64,000 nucleotides of DNA from Heterotrichella gracilis (lineage: Eukaryota; Sar; Xanthophyceae; Tribonematales; Xanthonemataceae). How positions within the stretch are numbered: position 1 is the first letter of the stretch; each line of letters begins with the position of its first letter. The notes beneath the pieces are model-generated. The model saw only the letters and a program-made list of their open reading frames with translations, had not been told where the DNA came from and ran no database searches. Shown here piece after piece: positions 12,924-25,181 of the stretch. Both the position numbers and the translations under genes were made by a program. The DNA lies in NCBI GenBank assembly GCA_032358255.1, contig JAULBX010026052.1, positions 176,888-240,887 of the forward strand, given 5' to 3'.

Positions 12924-15815
12924 CTACGCATGGTCCCCATTGGCCTCCCCGACCGCCTCCGCCCCACCCCCCACGTGCCGCTGGAGGAAGGAGGGCGCGC
13001 GGGCAGCCAGAGCGGGCCGGTTGCGCAGAAACTTGTTGAACATCGTTTCTTGCGGCTTGGACTCGGCTGCCAGCTGCGGCGCCAGGCGGACCAGCTGGGC
13101 CACGATGGCGGCAAAGGAGGGGCGGCTGAATGGCTCGGGGTCAAAGATAGTCTCTATGAGCGCGGCCAGGGATGGGTGGATGTCTGTGGGGATGGGCGGG
13201 CGCAGCTGGTCGTCCCCAACTGCGATGGCCACCTGCAGGATGGAAAGTGGGGGTGGGGCGGTGCCATGCATGCTTGGAAACCACAACTAATTGACGTCAT
13301 GAGACATGGTTCATGGATAGCATACGTTATGATTCAAAACCGATGCCATCAGCCAATTATAATTGAATGTCTGATCTGCTGCTCATCCAGCCAATGCACG
13401 CGGTGCGGCAGCATTGACCCCTCACCTGCACCGGGGTGAGGTAGCAGCCATCATAGGGGTGCCGCTGCGTCAGCACCTCCAGCAGCACCACCCCAAAGGA
13501 GTAGACGTCGGTGCGCGTGCTGTACAGGTCGTGGCGGATCATCTCCGGCGACATGTAGTAGTAGGTGCCCGTCTCCCCCGTAAGCGAGGCGTAGCAGTCG
13601 GGCGTCAAGCGGCGCGCCAGGCCCATGTCTGCCACCCGCGCGTGCCCGCATGCGTCGATGAACACGTTGCTGGGCTTGAGGTCGCGGTGCACGATGGGCG
13701 GGTCGCACTCCTCCAGCGCCTGGCAAGCGGGAATGGCGTCAGGGGGTGCTGGGGATTTGAGAAGGTGTGCATATGTGGGGGCATGGGGTACGATTGGGCC
13801 AAGATGGGGTGCTGAGATTGCACATGGCTGGGTGGAGGGGGGCTGCCACATGCATGCCAGTAGTGCATACATCGTGGAGGAAAGCTTAGCGATTGTGACC
13901 GCGCTGCAATATCACCAGGTACATGTGTTCAAAACAGATGGAAATTACCTTAATCAAAACGAAAAATGTGGGCAGATTGATGTAAGCCACTTGCCCTCCC
14001 ACCTGCCCATGCAACTGCCCACCCATGTCGTTACCTGCCAGGTGCAGAATCAATAGTGCCACCTTCCCTTGCAACTCCCCATGCACCTGCTCCTCATCCC
14101 TTCATTGAGCAATGTCATGCACGCACACCATCCATGCCCATGCACCCCCCCCTCCCGCACCTGCATGCCCTTTGCCACATCCAGCGCGATCTGCAGCTTT
14201 GCCTCCAGGCTGCGGTGCGTGGGCCAGCGGATGCCGTTGCGGCTGGCCCCGTACAGCCACTGGGTGAGCGTGCCCCCTGCCAGGTACTCACACAGCAGCC
14301 AGCAGTGCTGGGGAGGCGACAAGCACGCGCCTGGACATGCACAGTTGCACTTCAGTTGCCGCAGGTGGGGTGCAGCCAGCAGCAGTGCCCACACGTCATG
14401 CATTCTTATTTTGCCCAAGCTGCTGCGAAGTGCTACCCTCAGATAATTTGTGTCAGTCAGGCCCCTCTGATGCAAGTATGCCATTATGGGAGCACATGGG
14501 CACGTGGGCAGGGTTCCCTAGGCTACCACCAACCATAAAATTGACAGCGACACAAATGTCAAGCCAGCCTATCATCTGGCATGCACAGCAGGGACTGCGA
14601 TCAGGCAGGAAAGGGGGTGGAGGAGCTGTCCGCCTGATGGGCTGTGTGTGAGGGTGAGGTGGGAATGTGGTTGAGATGGTTCAGGTTGGGGAGGGGCTGA
14701 TATGCGTTGCACAGCCTGGGAGGTCATGACGCGGGATGGCACACCGTGTGCCATTTTCAGTGGGACTTTGCGGCGTACCGTAGAAGGTCATTATGTTTGG
14801 GTGGCGCACTGTGGCCAGCACCTCCACCTCCCTCAGGAAGCTCTGCGCCTCGTCAGCGCTGCCTATGCGCACCACCTTCACCGCCACGCCTGCCCCCCGC
14901 CACGTGGACAGGAAGGTGCTGCCAAAGGTGCCCTCGCCAAGCAGCTCACCCAGCACAACCTACGCAGGGTTGCGAGGACTTCATATACATTATCCTTATA
15001 TGCATGGTGGTCAACGAGCGGGCAGAAAGCACTAGCAAAGCGACCAGCCAGGCTTGGTGCATGGTGTGCAATTCATGGCTGTCTCGTGCAAGCGTTGCAG
15101 GCGGTGCAAGATGGCATCTTGCATGTGGCTCGCTGGGTGTACCTCTTGTGGGTTGACCAGCCACCCTGCTGCGTTGCCCAGCTGCTGCAGCCGCTTCCAC
15201 TGGGGGTTGCTGTCCCAGTCGGTTGTTTCAGCTGCAAAGCAAGTTGTGGTTGTAAGCCAGAGATCCCAACTCGCTAATAGTATGTGACAGCATGCGAACC
15301 GGGAGAAGGACCTGTACCTTGCCCATTTGCCGGAGGTGGCACCTGAAGTAGTTCATCCACTTCTAGTTGCTGGGTGTCATCTGAGGTTCCCGCGGCCTGC
15401 ACAGCCAATGCCCAGTTGTATGTGGACCCTTGCACTGATGAAGTAGGGTATTTGCTGACAGAAAAACCACAGACTGCACACACCTGCTGGGAGTTCTTGC
15501 GCCGCTCTAGGGTCAAGAGGTGCAGGAGCTGCTTGATGTGTTTCTCATAGTCCTGCTTCTCTTGCGTGAGCTGGTCAATATCGGTAGACAGCTTCTCAAC
15601 CTCCTCGTTCAGGTGCTTGTTCACTTGGTACGCAGCATCAAGCGAGATCTCCAGCTCCTCAACCCTGCAAGGCATGTACTCATTGGCACGTCCAGCAGGA
15701 GCAATGCCTTGGAAGAAGTGGGTGTTGCCACGAACGAGGTGGGCTCCTGTGCAACCTTTCACCTGTTCTTCAGGTCTACCACCGAGGGAGACCCCAGGTT
15801 TGGCCGCCTGATCAT
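12924..15815 (-). CDS. Coiled-coil Raf/TKL-like protein kinase with DMG motif
   Basis: Eight minus-strand exons, 15815-15763, 15664-15484, 15396-15318, 15231-15143, 14959-14779, 14330-14161, 13719-13426 and 13232-12924, give 451 residues with perfect phase closure. Residues 18-75 form a coiled coil (RVEELEISLDAAYQVNKHL onward) that may mediate dimerisation. The kinase domain starts near residue 135: LGELLGEGTFGSTFLSTWRG, then VAVKVVRI (ATP lysine), FLREVEVLATVRHPNIMTFYG, HRDLKPSNVFID, DMGLARRL, MSPEMIRHDLYSTRTDVYSF and FDPEPFSRPSF. The sequence around the glycine loop and the SRPSF motif fit TKL/MAPKKK-type kinases. The magnesium-binding DFG is DMG here, while the catalytic Asp and the Lys are present, so activity is likely. 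Substrate unknown. The tail after residue 420 is low complexity. Confidence 0.85.
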
Positions 15816-16598
15816 ACTGTGTCGCCGTACAGAATAATGGTTACTGGTCACTGGTGACTGGTCCTAGAATGGTGGCCCTTTGCAGCTCTGCTTTTTGCAC
15901 CGCACGATACGACATGAGACTTGACCCTCAAACGTGTAGCATATATGTTACGCAAAGCAGGGCTGCTGTGGTTAAACCAGCTGAGTTCCACGTTCTTCAA
16001 TACGCTTCTCGGAATGCAGCTAGCAAATTCAAACTTGATGGCATCCGCCAACGCTATAGACTCACACCAGACGAAGGTCTACGTCTGCTGCTATAACAGA
16101 GCATTACTGGACAATTACTCGTGTGGGTACCTTGTTTAAAGGCACAATACTTGGTTCTTGTAGCCTTTTGCCACTTTTGCAACGTTCCACCAAGTCTGCT
16201 CGCTATGAATTTTCCCGCGCTATCAAGCCTTCTGGCAAACGACAAGATACAACTGCAAGGCGCAGACACGGGCTTTCTCGCGTGCATGCATAACTACTCC
16301 CTCTTGTATACGTCCCTCTATTGGTTGCAGTAGGTTGGTAAGCGTAGTACAGCACCTTGGTATGCATGCAAACAACGCCCATCGCACCACCTCGCATCTT
16401 TAACTATAGGTTTGCGCCCTGTTCAGCCCTGTTGAGAAACAACTTAGTTATTTCAAACAGCCCAGGTTGACTGCTGTGCGATAACATCAGTAATCATCGG
16501 CTCAGTCCTTGGCTGTTTCTTTGGCGCAAGTACACTACCTTTTGCAACCACCGTTTTAAGACAGCCCACTTAGCTGTTGGCAACAAGGGCCCCCCAAA
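15816..16598. promoter_or_regulatory. Divergent promoter spacer (TKL-like kinase / UBLCP1)
   Basis: Two start codons face away from each other across about 780 bp, so both promoters and 5' UTRs must lie here. It is relatively AT-rich and carries scattered gcatgcat stretches (for example near 16283). No definite TATA or operator-like element was recognised. Confidence 0.4.
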
Positions 16599-18743
16599 AT
16601 GTCTACCAAGGTGGTGATCAAGTGGAGTGGGAAGGAGTTTGAGTTTGAGGTGTCGCCGGAGGAAGACACGCTGGAGTCACTCAAGCGCAAGATTGAGGGA
16701 GAAACACAGGTGCAACCAAAACGCCAAAAGCTGCTCGGTGTCAAGACAAAGGCAGGGAAAATGGCCACAGATGACGCTCTGATCAAGGACCTGGCGTTAA
16801 AGCCTGGACAGAAGCTGATGATGATGGGGTAAGGCCCCTATCATGGCCTACACTCCCCAGCACTATTTGCACATACTCTCAAAACTGGACCATTTGCGGT
16901 ATAAGTAGTACATATCTGAAGTAAAGCAACACACTGGATCCTCTGCAGGACCCCAGAGGCAGAGATTGAGGCTTCAGAGAAGCAGGCAGAGGTGGCACCG
17001 CACGTGCAGGACGACTTTGACATACAAGAAGGGGAGCTGCAGGAAGTAGATGTGAAGGACAGGGGAGAGAACCAGGTACTGCTGCTGTCAAACCTCTGAC
17101 TCCTCCAAGTAGCTCAGGTAAACCAAGCACGGGCTGTGTTGCCACCCTTGCAGAGGCCCTTGCAGAGTTAAGTAGTGAACGTGCACTCCAGCAGGCTCGG
17201 CATTGTAGTCAGGTTGGTATCCAAGTTGGTGTGCATGCTGGGTGTAGGAGAAGCTACGGCGTCGGATAGCCAGCGTCAACGTCAAGGTGCTCAACCCTCC
17301 CAGGGCAGGCAAGAAGTGCCTGGTCCTGGATATCGATTACACGCTCTTTGACCTGGGGTCCTCTGCGGAGCGGCCTGAGGAGCTGGCAAGGCCCCACCTG
17401 CATGAGTTCCTGACAGCTGTGTATGCGCACTACGACATCATCATCTGGAGCGCCACCAGCATGAAATGGGTGAGCCGCACCCTGGGGCAGGGTTTAGGGT
17501 TTAGGGCTTGAGGCAATTCCATACAGCATGGGCCATTGACGCCCACTGATCAGTGACCAAATGCCAGCATGCAGTGTTCAAAGCGCGTTGCCTGGAATGC
17601 GCCAACTGCATTAACGCGTGCATGAGCAGATGCAGATTCGACATGGCTGCCGCACAGCTGGAACCCTACTGATTCAGCCCCATGGTGGTGTGCCAGGTTG
17701 ACGTGAAGATGAAGGAGCTGGGGGTGACCACCCATCCCCAGTACAAAATCACGTTCATGCTGGACCACATGGCCATGATGACGGTGCAAACGCAGAAATA
17801 CGGTGAGCATGGTGGTCCAACATGTGCATGTTGACAAGCCATGTCACCCGTGGTCGCCTGTAGCTACACAGTGCATTACGAATCAGGGCGTGGTCATGTA
17901 AGGTAGGCTGCTCAGGCTGGTCTGCATGCTCACATGCCCCATGTCTAGCGCACTGCCAGCATTGCATGCACAGGTGCACAATCACTAGCCATCAGATTTT
18001 GAACAATATCGCGGGTTAGTGCCCTTTGGTTACAGCACCCCTGCTGTCATTTCATGCGGCGGGGGGCTAGGCTTGCCTCCCACTCCCAGCTTGTCTACCA
18101 CACCGCACTGAACCCTCATACCATGTCCCCCCCCAGGCGTGTTTGACTGCAAGCCCCTGGCCTTCATCTGGGGCAAGTTCCCCGACTTCTACAACGAGCA
18201 CAACACCATCATGTTTGATGACCTGCGCCGCAACTACGTGATGAACAAGCAGAACGGGCTGGTCATCCGCCCCTACCGCAAGGCGCACACCAACCACGCC
18301 ACAGACAGGGAGCTGCTGCTGCTCAAGGTACAGCACATTCCTTAAGAGGAAACGAATTATTAAAGTGTTGTACGAAAGAGAGTTATAAATATAGACTGAA
18401 CATGTATACCGGTATTAATTTAGCGGCAGGGAGGCAGCATCTATACAACTGTGTTGCTCCACTTGTATAGGGGCTCACCGCAACCTTGCTACGCGGTGCC
18501 AAACTTGGTCTGAAGCTTGGTGGCTGCAACAGTGTGTCTGCACTTCTCACTCCACTCGGCCTATCCCCTTCTAGCTAGCCAATGAAAATCGACTCTGGGT
18601 CCAACCCATCCCTCACCAACATCTTTGTTTTCCAGCACTACCTGCTGCGCATCGCTCCCCTGGAGTCGCTCTCGGGACTCAAGCACAGGAAGTGGGAGTC
18701 CTATGTGGCCGAGGAGATCCGGAGGATGCCCTCGTCATCATGA
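16599..18743 (+). CDS. UBLCP1: Ubiquitin-like domain CTD phosphatase (UBLCP1)
   Basis: Six exons, 16599-16828, 16949-17075, 17248-17469, 17697-17802, 18137-18327 and 18636-18743, encode 327 residues, against 318 in the human protein. Residues 1-77 are a ubiquitin-like fold ([20 protein letters not shown], ending in [10 protein letters not shown]). An acidic linker leads to the HAD/FCP phosphatase domain with the catalytic DxDxT-type motif in [12 protein letters not shown], then [23 protein letters not shown] and [15 protein letters not shown]. The C-terminus ([14 protein letters not shown]) also matches the family. Known members bind the 26S proteasome through the UBL and dephosphorylate it in the nucleus; they also remove phosphate from the polymerase II CTD. 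The first Asp of the motif is the expected phospho-acceptor. A TGTAA motif at about 18916 could be the polyadenylation signal. Confidence 0.93.
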
Positions 18744-20452
18744 TGGGGCGGATCCCATTGCAGGGAAATGGTGGATGCCATTGCAGTGGGGGGTGGGTGT
18801 GGGATGGCCCTGGATGTGTGGGGTGCTTTAGAGTGTGTGTGAGATGGGGCCTGGGTAGTGGGGCAACGGGCGATGTATGGGGCTCTAGGCTCGGCGGTGC
18901 GGCTCAAGACTGTTGATGTAAGTGTGGTGTGGTGGCCAGCTCGAGTTCTTTAGCATCTCTGGGTTGTGCAAAACGGTTTTAGCTAATTGTCAATTTATTA
19001 GACCTGTTTATTGAAAGGAAATTTAATCCCACTTCTAGACCATTTTCAGTTGCCACATTTAGAATGACCTTGCTTAGACTGCATTTTGTTAACTCCGGAA
19101 ACAGTGCACGATATGCCAGACTGTGCGACATTGCAACTTGCCCTGCACCTGCATGTATGAGCGCACCAACTTGACCAGTCACATGCAGGTGCGTTTACGG
19201 TACCGCCAACCATATAGACCAGATGCGTGCATGGGCTGCACCGCTGCTGTTGTGTCAAGATGGTGTGCACAAGTGCTTTCCAAAAATCATGGGTAACTCC
19301 ACTAATACCCCTTCAATGCCAGAAGAAAGAAAGAAAGAAACAAAACGCCCCCACACACGGCAGCACACCACAACCAGCAATGTTGAAAAACACAGACAAG
19401 CCGGGCAGCAACCAGTGGTGTGGGTAAGAAGGGCATAGCCCCTAAGCATAGCCCCGATTAATGTCTGTCAGTGTAAGAATCACGGGGAGCAAAGAACGAG
19501 CCAGAGTCCTGCTGCATCTTGATCTTTTGTTTTGCGAACCAACATTGGTGACTGATGCTTGCACTGCAGCAGCTTTAAATTTGGGACAGTCTTCAAGCTT
19601 TAAGGCTTGACCTTCAGTTTTAAGGGTTGACCTTCAGCTTTAAGGCTTACCCTAACTTTAAGGCGTAATAGCCAGTAAATTTAGGCCCCAACTTACTGTA
19701 CCCTCCATTTTGGATGATCAAAGGTTGACCAGGCTGATCACTGATCAATTAGTGCTTTGATCACCAGTCTGAATACGTATTTTTAGTGACAGTTTGAAGT
19801 TGAATAAATGGTCTCTGATATGCAACCATAGTTTCAACGTCACACCATGTTGCAACAGCATTTGCGCAAGTGGCCTGGCTGTAGGTGTGAGGGTGTCGTA
19901 ACCCCGCAAACCCATATGCATGCATAGAAACCACATGCATGCATTGTGACACAACACGACTTCCCAGCCCCTTGATTCACAACGTACTGGTATAACAGAG
20001 AGGACGTATGTACTAAAACACACAAAAGTGCGGTGTCTCAACGCGTTCACAAACACAGAGAGCTTTTCCGTCTTCTCTCGAGTTACTGGCCCAGGAGGTG
20101 AGCCTATCAACTCTATCAGGCCTTCTTGCCCTACCAGTTCAAGGCACATTCCGGCTGCCTTAAATGGAAACCCGGTACCCGCAAAGTAGTGGGCCGGCGT
20201 GTGGTCAGTGACCTTGACAGGCGCCCTGGTTGATCCTTTGAACTTCACAGAGGCATACCGGGCCACTGTGCCCACCCAGAGCCTGTGGGCCAGAGGCCAT
20301 ACCATGCACCTCTACCGGTGATGGGGCACGTGAAAGGCACCAGGCCCAGCTGATGCACGGCCAGCCACAACCCCCCTCCAGCAGCAGCAGCAGATCCCCA
20401 CCAGTGGGTCCCTGATAACCCCCACCCCCCACCACCACCACCCACCGCCAGC
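18744..20452. other. Spacer between UBLCP1 and the LFR-like gene, with AT-rich repeats
   Basis: This stretch is AT-richer than the flanking genes. It contains the TTTAAGG-type repeat at 19574-19668 and a 186-codon minus-strand ORF (20305-19745). That ORF has no recognised domain, no splice support and no homologue I know, so it is not called. The right end should hold the promoter of the gene starting at 20453. Confidence 0.4.
19574..19668 (+). repeat. Short tandem repeat, TTTAAGGCTTGACCTTCAG unit
   Basis: Four to five degenerate copies of a unit of about 20-22 nt built on ctttaaggcttgaccttcag. Later copies drift (ttttaagggttgacc, actttaaggcgtaa). Its AT-rich sequence differs from the GC-rich surroundings. 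Confidence 0.75.
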
Positions 20453-23400
20453 ATGGCAGAGCCACCGGCATCTACCCCGGTGGTACGCCCTCCACCAGCC
20501 ACCCACCCCACGCCCCTCCCCACGACCTCACTGTCCACCTCCTTCCCCACCTACCACCGCACCCCCTCCACTGCCAACGGCGCACCCCCCCACCCCCGCC
20601 CCCCTACCTCCGCAACCCCCACCAGCCACCACATGCCCCACTTCCAGCAGCACCGGCCACACCCTGTGTTCCAGGGCTTGCAGCACATGGCCACTGCCTC
20701 GTTCCAGTTGGCGCATAACCAAGCCATGGCGCGATTGGCGTTGTCTACAGGGGTGCCGACCGCATCGGGTGAGTTGCCATTATTGGCTGTGCAAGTTGCC
20801 ACATGCTCTCTTTGCAGGTACACCTGTGATGCGTGTGCGCTGGTGCATGCGGTCGCTGGCAACAAACCCTTCGCTCCCTGGAATGCGAACCCCAAAACCC
20901 TTCGGTTCCCTGGCGTGCGCCGTTGGGTTGAGACAAGTCCTCCTGCCGCATGCCTTTCTAGGGCAAAATGTTTGTTATCGACAAAATAGGCACAATATTC
21001 TCAGATATCTTGCCAAAAAATGCATATAACGAGGAGGAATATGGAATCGATTCAGGGCGGCCGGGCAGCCTCCACGCCCCCTCAGGCTCCACCACCACCA
21101 CCACCACCACCTCTGCTGCCCGCAAGGTGAAAAACACCCGGGGGCCTGCCCTGCATCGCGACGACCTGAGCACCAAGGCGCAGAATATGCGTGCGCTGGA
21201 TATGCTGAGCCGCATCAAGCAGACGGTGGCTCCGGTGATGCACCTGCAGCCAGAGGCCATCATGGGGCAGGTGGGGACTTGAATCTCGAAGGGTCGTAGG
21301 TAAACCCTGAGGTAAACCCTAGGGTGCTGCACCTGCAGCCAGAGGCCATCATGGCGCATGTGGGACTTGAACTCTAAAGGGTGGTAGATAACCCCTGGGG
21401 ATGTCGGATAAACCCTGCGGTGCTGCACCTGCAGCAAGAGGCCATCATGGCGCAGGTGAGTCGGAACCCTGAGGGTCTTGGATAACCTCTAGGGTGCTGA
21501 CTAAACCCTTATGGTCTTGACGGAAGTATGACTGGATTTAAGGGTCGCAGGAAAATGCTAGGGTGCTGACAAAAATGGTGCCCTTCCTGCTTCCCTTGCT
21601 CAAAATGAGTATTTTGGCCAAGGCGTTTATTCAATGGGTGGCCGATCGACCCTGTGATTGTTGCAGCCCGACCGCTTGGTGATGGCGCTGCTTGGCGGGG
21701 GAGAGGCGGACTGTGCGTGGGCGCTCAACGCGCTGGGCATGCTGTCTGCCAACCCCAAGTATGACCATATGCTGGCCGGTGTGAGTGGCCTGCTGCCTGC
21801 GCTCATTGAGGTGCGCTGATTAGGGTTCATGTGAAGGGTTTTCGGGGTCGTGGGGCAGACGTTATGGGCCATGATGGGGTGCTAAAGGCATGCAGTTTGT
21901 TCACCCAAGGATGCCAGCATTACTTACCGCAGCACATGAAAACGAGATCATGGGTACTATCCGAGAAATACGTATGCAACTGACTGACTGTCGCATGGCT
22001 GCACCCCCCACAGGTGGTGGTGCGGGGCCTGCAATCCCCACAGGCATTGGAGTACACCTTGGATGATGACATGGCACTTGGCCCCCCCTCCAAGCGCCAG
22101 CGCTCGGCGCCACCTGGCGCCCCCCAGGGCTGGTGGTGGGAGCGGGAGGAGGGGTTGTTTGCGGAGCCAAGGGGGGTGGGGGGGAGGGGCACTCAGGCTG
22201 TGTGCGCATCCAGTGTGATCAGGTGAGACCCTAGGATGGGGTTTGAGTTGGAGGGGGTCCCGTCTCATGTGCTGCCCCTGAGCATGCGCCAATGTAATGC
22301 ATTGCATTGCATGGTCAAATCCCTAAACCTAAACGAACCCAAGACCCTAATTCATTGCATTGGTAATTTCTCTCCCTGTCCCATGCCAGGCAACACGTAC
22401 CGCCACCGCATCCCCTGAGGCACCCAACCCATGCACTGATCTCCCCTCCCACACCCCACCCTCACCCTCCTCCTGCCCCTACAGAAACCTCTCCTTCCTC
22501 CCCGCACTGCAACCCACCCTGGCCAACCCCGAGTCCATCCGGCCCATCGCATCCGCCTTTGCCGCATGGCAGTCCGACCCCACCCAAGCAGCCACCGAGG
22601 CCCTGCTCAACCTCACCGAGGCCCTGGGAAATGTGGCGCATTTGGCGAGATTGCAAGGGGAGCACGAGGCGATGTGGGGGGGCTTGCTGACGGGGCTCAT
22701 GGCCGCTACCCGGGAGGACCTGGCGCCAGTCGTGCTGCGCAGTAGTGCCACAGGTGGGTACAGGGTGGTGGGGTGTTTGGAAGGGTTTTTGTAGGGTTTT
22801 GGATGGGGATTTTGAGGGTGGATAGGCACGATTGCATTTGTGTCCAGGTGGGACGCATCCACCAGAATTAGCTACAGTGCGCTAACATGAATAAAATTTA
22901 ATCGAGTGAAAAGCTTTTATTCAGGCGAATCCCGGCGTAACCCAGCTGACAGTACTTGTTCCTGACCTACAGCCACACTGGTTGCCCTGGCCCGGCGCCC
23001 CAACTGCGAAGCCTTCTGCCGCCACCTGGCATCCACTGGCCAGCCACATGGCCAATCGCCTGGTCAATCACATGGGAAGCCACATGGGCAATCGAATGGT
23101 TCCGCCTGGCTGTGGGACCTCACCCAGCTGCTGTGCATGAGCCTGGAGGGTGCAAAAGAGGAGGTGCTCCGGTGCCTGGCGGGGGAGGCGGGCACTGTGG
23201 AACATCTTCCCCCGGGTGGCGGCAGCGCTGAGGGGAGGGAGTGTGCCGCGGTGGTGCTACAGGCGGAGACGTGTGGGGGGGCGGTCAAGGTGGGGGTGGT
23301 TAGGTCGCGTGCCTGGTGTGCAATCATGTTCCATCAGCACATGTGGAGCGATGGGGAAGGTTGGGGAAATGATTTACACTGGTGTGGTTATGTTGCGTCA

Positions 23401-24187
23401 CCTCATGGGGAGCTGCGCCTGGGTGGGGGAGTTGGTACATTATGTGGTCTGTATCCAATCATTTTTACCCAGCTTTTGTACCTGCCGGGTACAAAATACA
23501 CAGGTAACATCCCTTCAAAACATGCACCCTCCCCCTTGCCCAGGCGCTTGCCGAGCTGTGTGAGTACCTGGACGAGCGCCACCTGTCAGCACTCGCGTGC
23601 CAGCCTGGCCTCATCCCAACAGTAGTGGCCATGGTGACGGGCGACCACCCGCGCCCCCCCGCCCTGCAGCGCCACTTCACATCCCTCCCCCCTGCCGCCG
23701 TGGCCCCAGTGGAGGCCTACGTGAGGGCGGTGCAGGCGCCATGCGGGCGCCACGCGGCGGCCACGCTGCAGTGGCTGATGCATGTGAGCGTCGACCCTAA
23801 ACCCTAACCATGCAGCTGATATGGATCCCATGAACATGCATGCCTTGTGCTGATGGTACCTGACACAAGGAGTACATGTCAAGGACTCCAAATCATTGCA
23901 AGGCTTCACAAATCAAAGGTGTCATTACACCTTGTAATTACAAACCATAGTGCCTTTTATGGCCTACGTACATAAACCTCTCCCTCTGTCTCCCCTTCTG
24001 CCCTGGTCCTGACACTCCCCTCCCTTCCTCCCCTGCCCGCCAGTCCCCCGCCGGCCGCACGCGCATCTTCCCCTACGAGTCACGCATGGCAGTGGCCGCC
24101 ATGTGCGACCTGCCTGCCACCGAGGGCCTGGCGCGCCTGCTGCACAGCCTAACACGCGCGCGCAGTGCAGCGCCGCAGGCGAGCTGA
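20453..24187 (+). CDS. Armadillo-type LFR/BAF250-C-like SWI/SNF subunit candidate
   Basis: Eight exons, 20453-20768, 21056-21270, 21667-21810, 22014-22222, 22485-22753, 22973-23289, 23544-23783 and 24044-24187, encode 617 residues with all phases closing. The first about 115 residues are a disordered Pro/Thr/His-rich tail. From about residue 130 the protein is helical-repeat-like. The segment VMALLGGGEADCAWALNALGMLS resembles the W-A-L-N-x-L-x-x-L-S signature I associate with plant LFR and the BAF250/ARID1 C-terminal domain. A KRQR basic patch (near 22090) could be a nuclear signal. The C-terminus (IFPYESRMAVAAMCDLP, LARLLHSL) also resembles the end of that domain. If right, the product is a non-catalytic subunit of a nuclear chromatin remodeller. 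A Gly/His/Gln-rich insert (23038-23100) interrupts one repeat. The gene is secure; the family call is moderate, and a generic ARM-repeat protein is the alternative. Confidence 0.55.
21237..21462 (+). repeat. Three copies of an exon end plus donor in the LFR-like gene
   Basis: The exon end coding for HLQPEAIMGQ, with its gtg donor (to 21272), recurs at about 21325-21362 and 21421-21460. The second copy has lost the donor context (cgcatgtggg); the third keeps caggtgagt, which is a better donor match than the one used. Confidence 0.9.
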
Positions 24188-25181
24188 TGTGGTGGTGTTC
24201 ACCATCACCTGCTGACGGCGATGCCCACAGGAGTGCCGCAGCAACAGCAAGAAGGCAGGCTGGCCAATTGTGGGGCGCGCGCCACCTCTTCAGAGGATCC
24301 ACCATCTGATTCAGGGGTGCACTACCTGACCTGACCATCAGCGGGCTGCACCATCAACCCGGGTCCCTGCCACACTTGCAGCAGTAGCGCCGCAACAGCA
24401 GGCTGCTCAAACACCATGAGCCATGCTGTAAGCCTTTATGATTGAAAGAGTTCGCATGCGTGCACAGCACTATTTTGTGCTAACAATGTACATCAAGAAA
24501 TTTTCAAGGCGGCCGTCAGCTGAGGACTCCGATGTGTTACTGACTTGACAAGTTACAATGACATTGTACGAGTTAAAATTGTATTGATAATCCGTACTGA
24601 CGTCAACATTACAGGGCGGAGTGCCGCTTGAATGGTCATTTGATGATCATAATGTGCCGCTTGGCAAGCATGTTGTCTTGCCAGCAACCTTCAAAATATG
24701 CTTGATCAATGACCTCAACATAGCACGTGCGCACAGCACGTCACTTCAGACTCTTGACATAAACAGCATCGCTTCAGACTATTTACCAAGTACTACAATG
24801 ATTGCTGAGGCGCAACGAGCATATGCATACAGCGACTGAAATCGCAAACACTTGCACGATGCAGGCCGTGCTACCTTGGCAGCAAACTCCCCCAATGTGC
24901 ATCCCTCCCCGACACAGATACAACCTCCACATCTTGCACCCCTTCAACAACTGCCATGCACAGGCTGCCAATAAATGTCTTGTCCTATGGGTGTGTGCGG
25001 AGCCCACCACCCACACACACACATTACCCCCTCAGTACAAAGAAAGAAAGGAAGGGGAAGCACATGAGCGGAGTACACAAGAGGCTTCAGCAACCCCCTG
25101 TCACCCCACCAATGCAACAGCACCACCAGGGAGGCATCTCCACACCACCGCAGGTCCCCCACCGCCCCACAGACCCCCCCC
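24188..25181. other. Convergent 3' spacer, no gene seen
   Basis: This lies between the LFR-like stop and the SDH1 stop. A TGTAA at about 24425-24429 is a possible polyadenylation motif for the plus-strand gene. The region is otherwise unremarkable and the small ORFs in it lack support. Confidence 0.5.

Noticed and set aside
12693-13439. 248-codon plus-strand ORF
   Set aside because: It is antisense to the last exon of the TKL-like kinase, where the minus strand encodes the conserved SRPSF motif.
19745-20305. 186-codon minus-strand ORF
   Set aside because: It has no recognised domain or splice support, and base composition drifts along it; kept only as a possibility.
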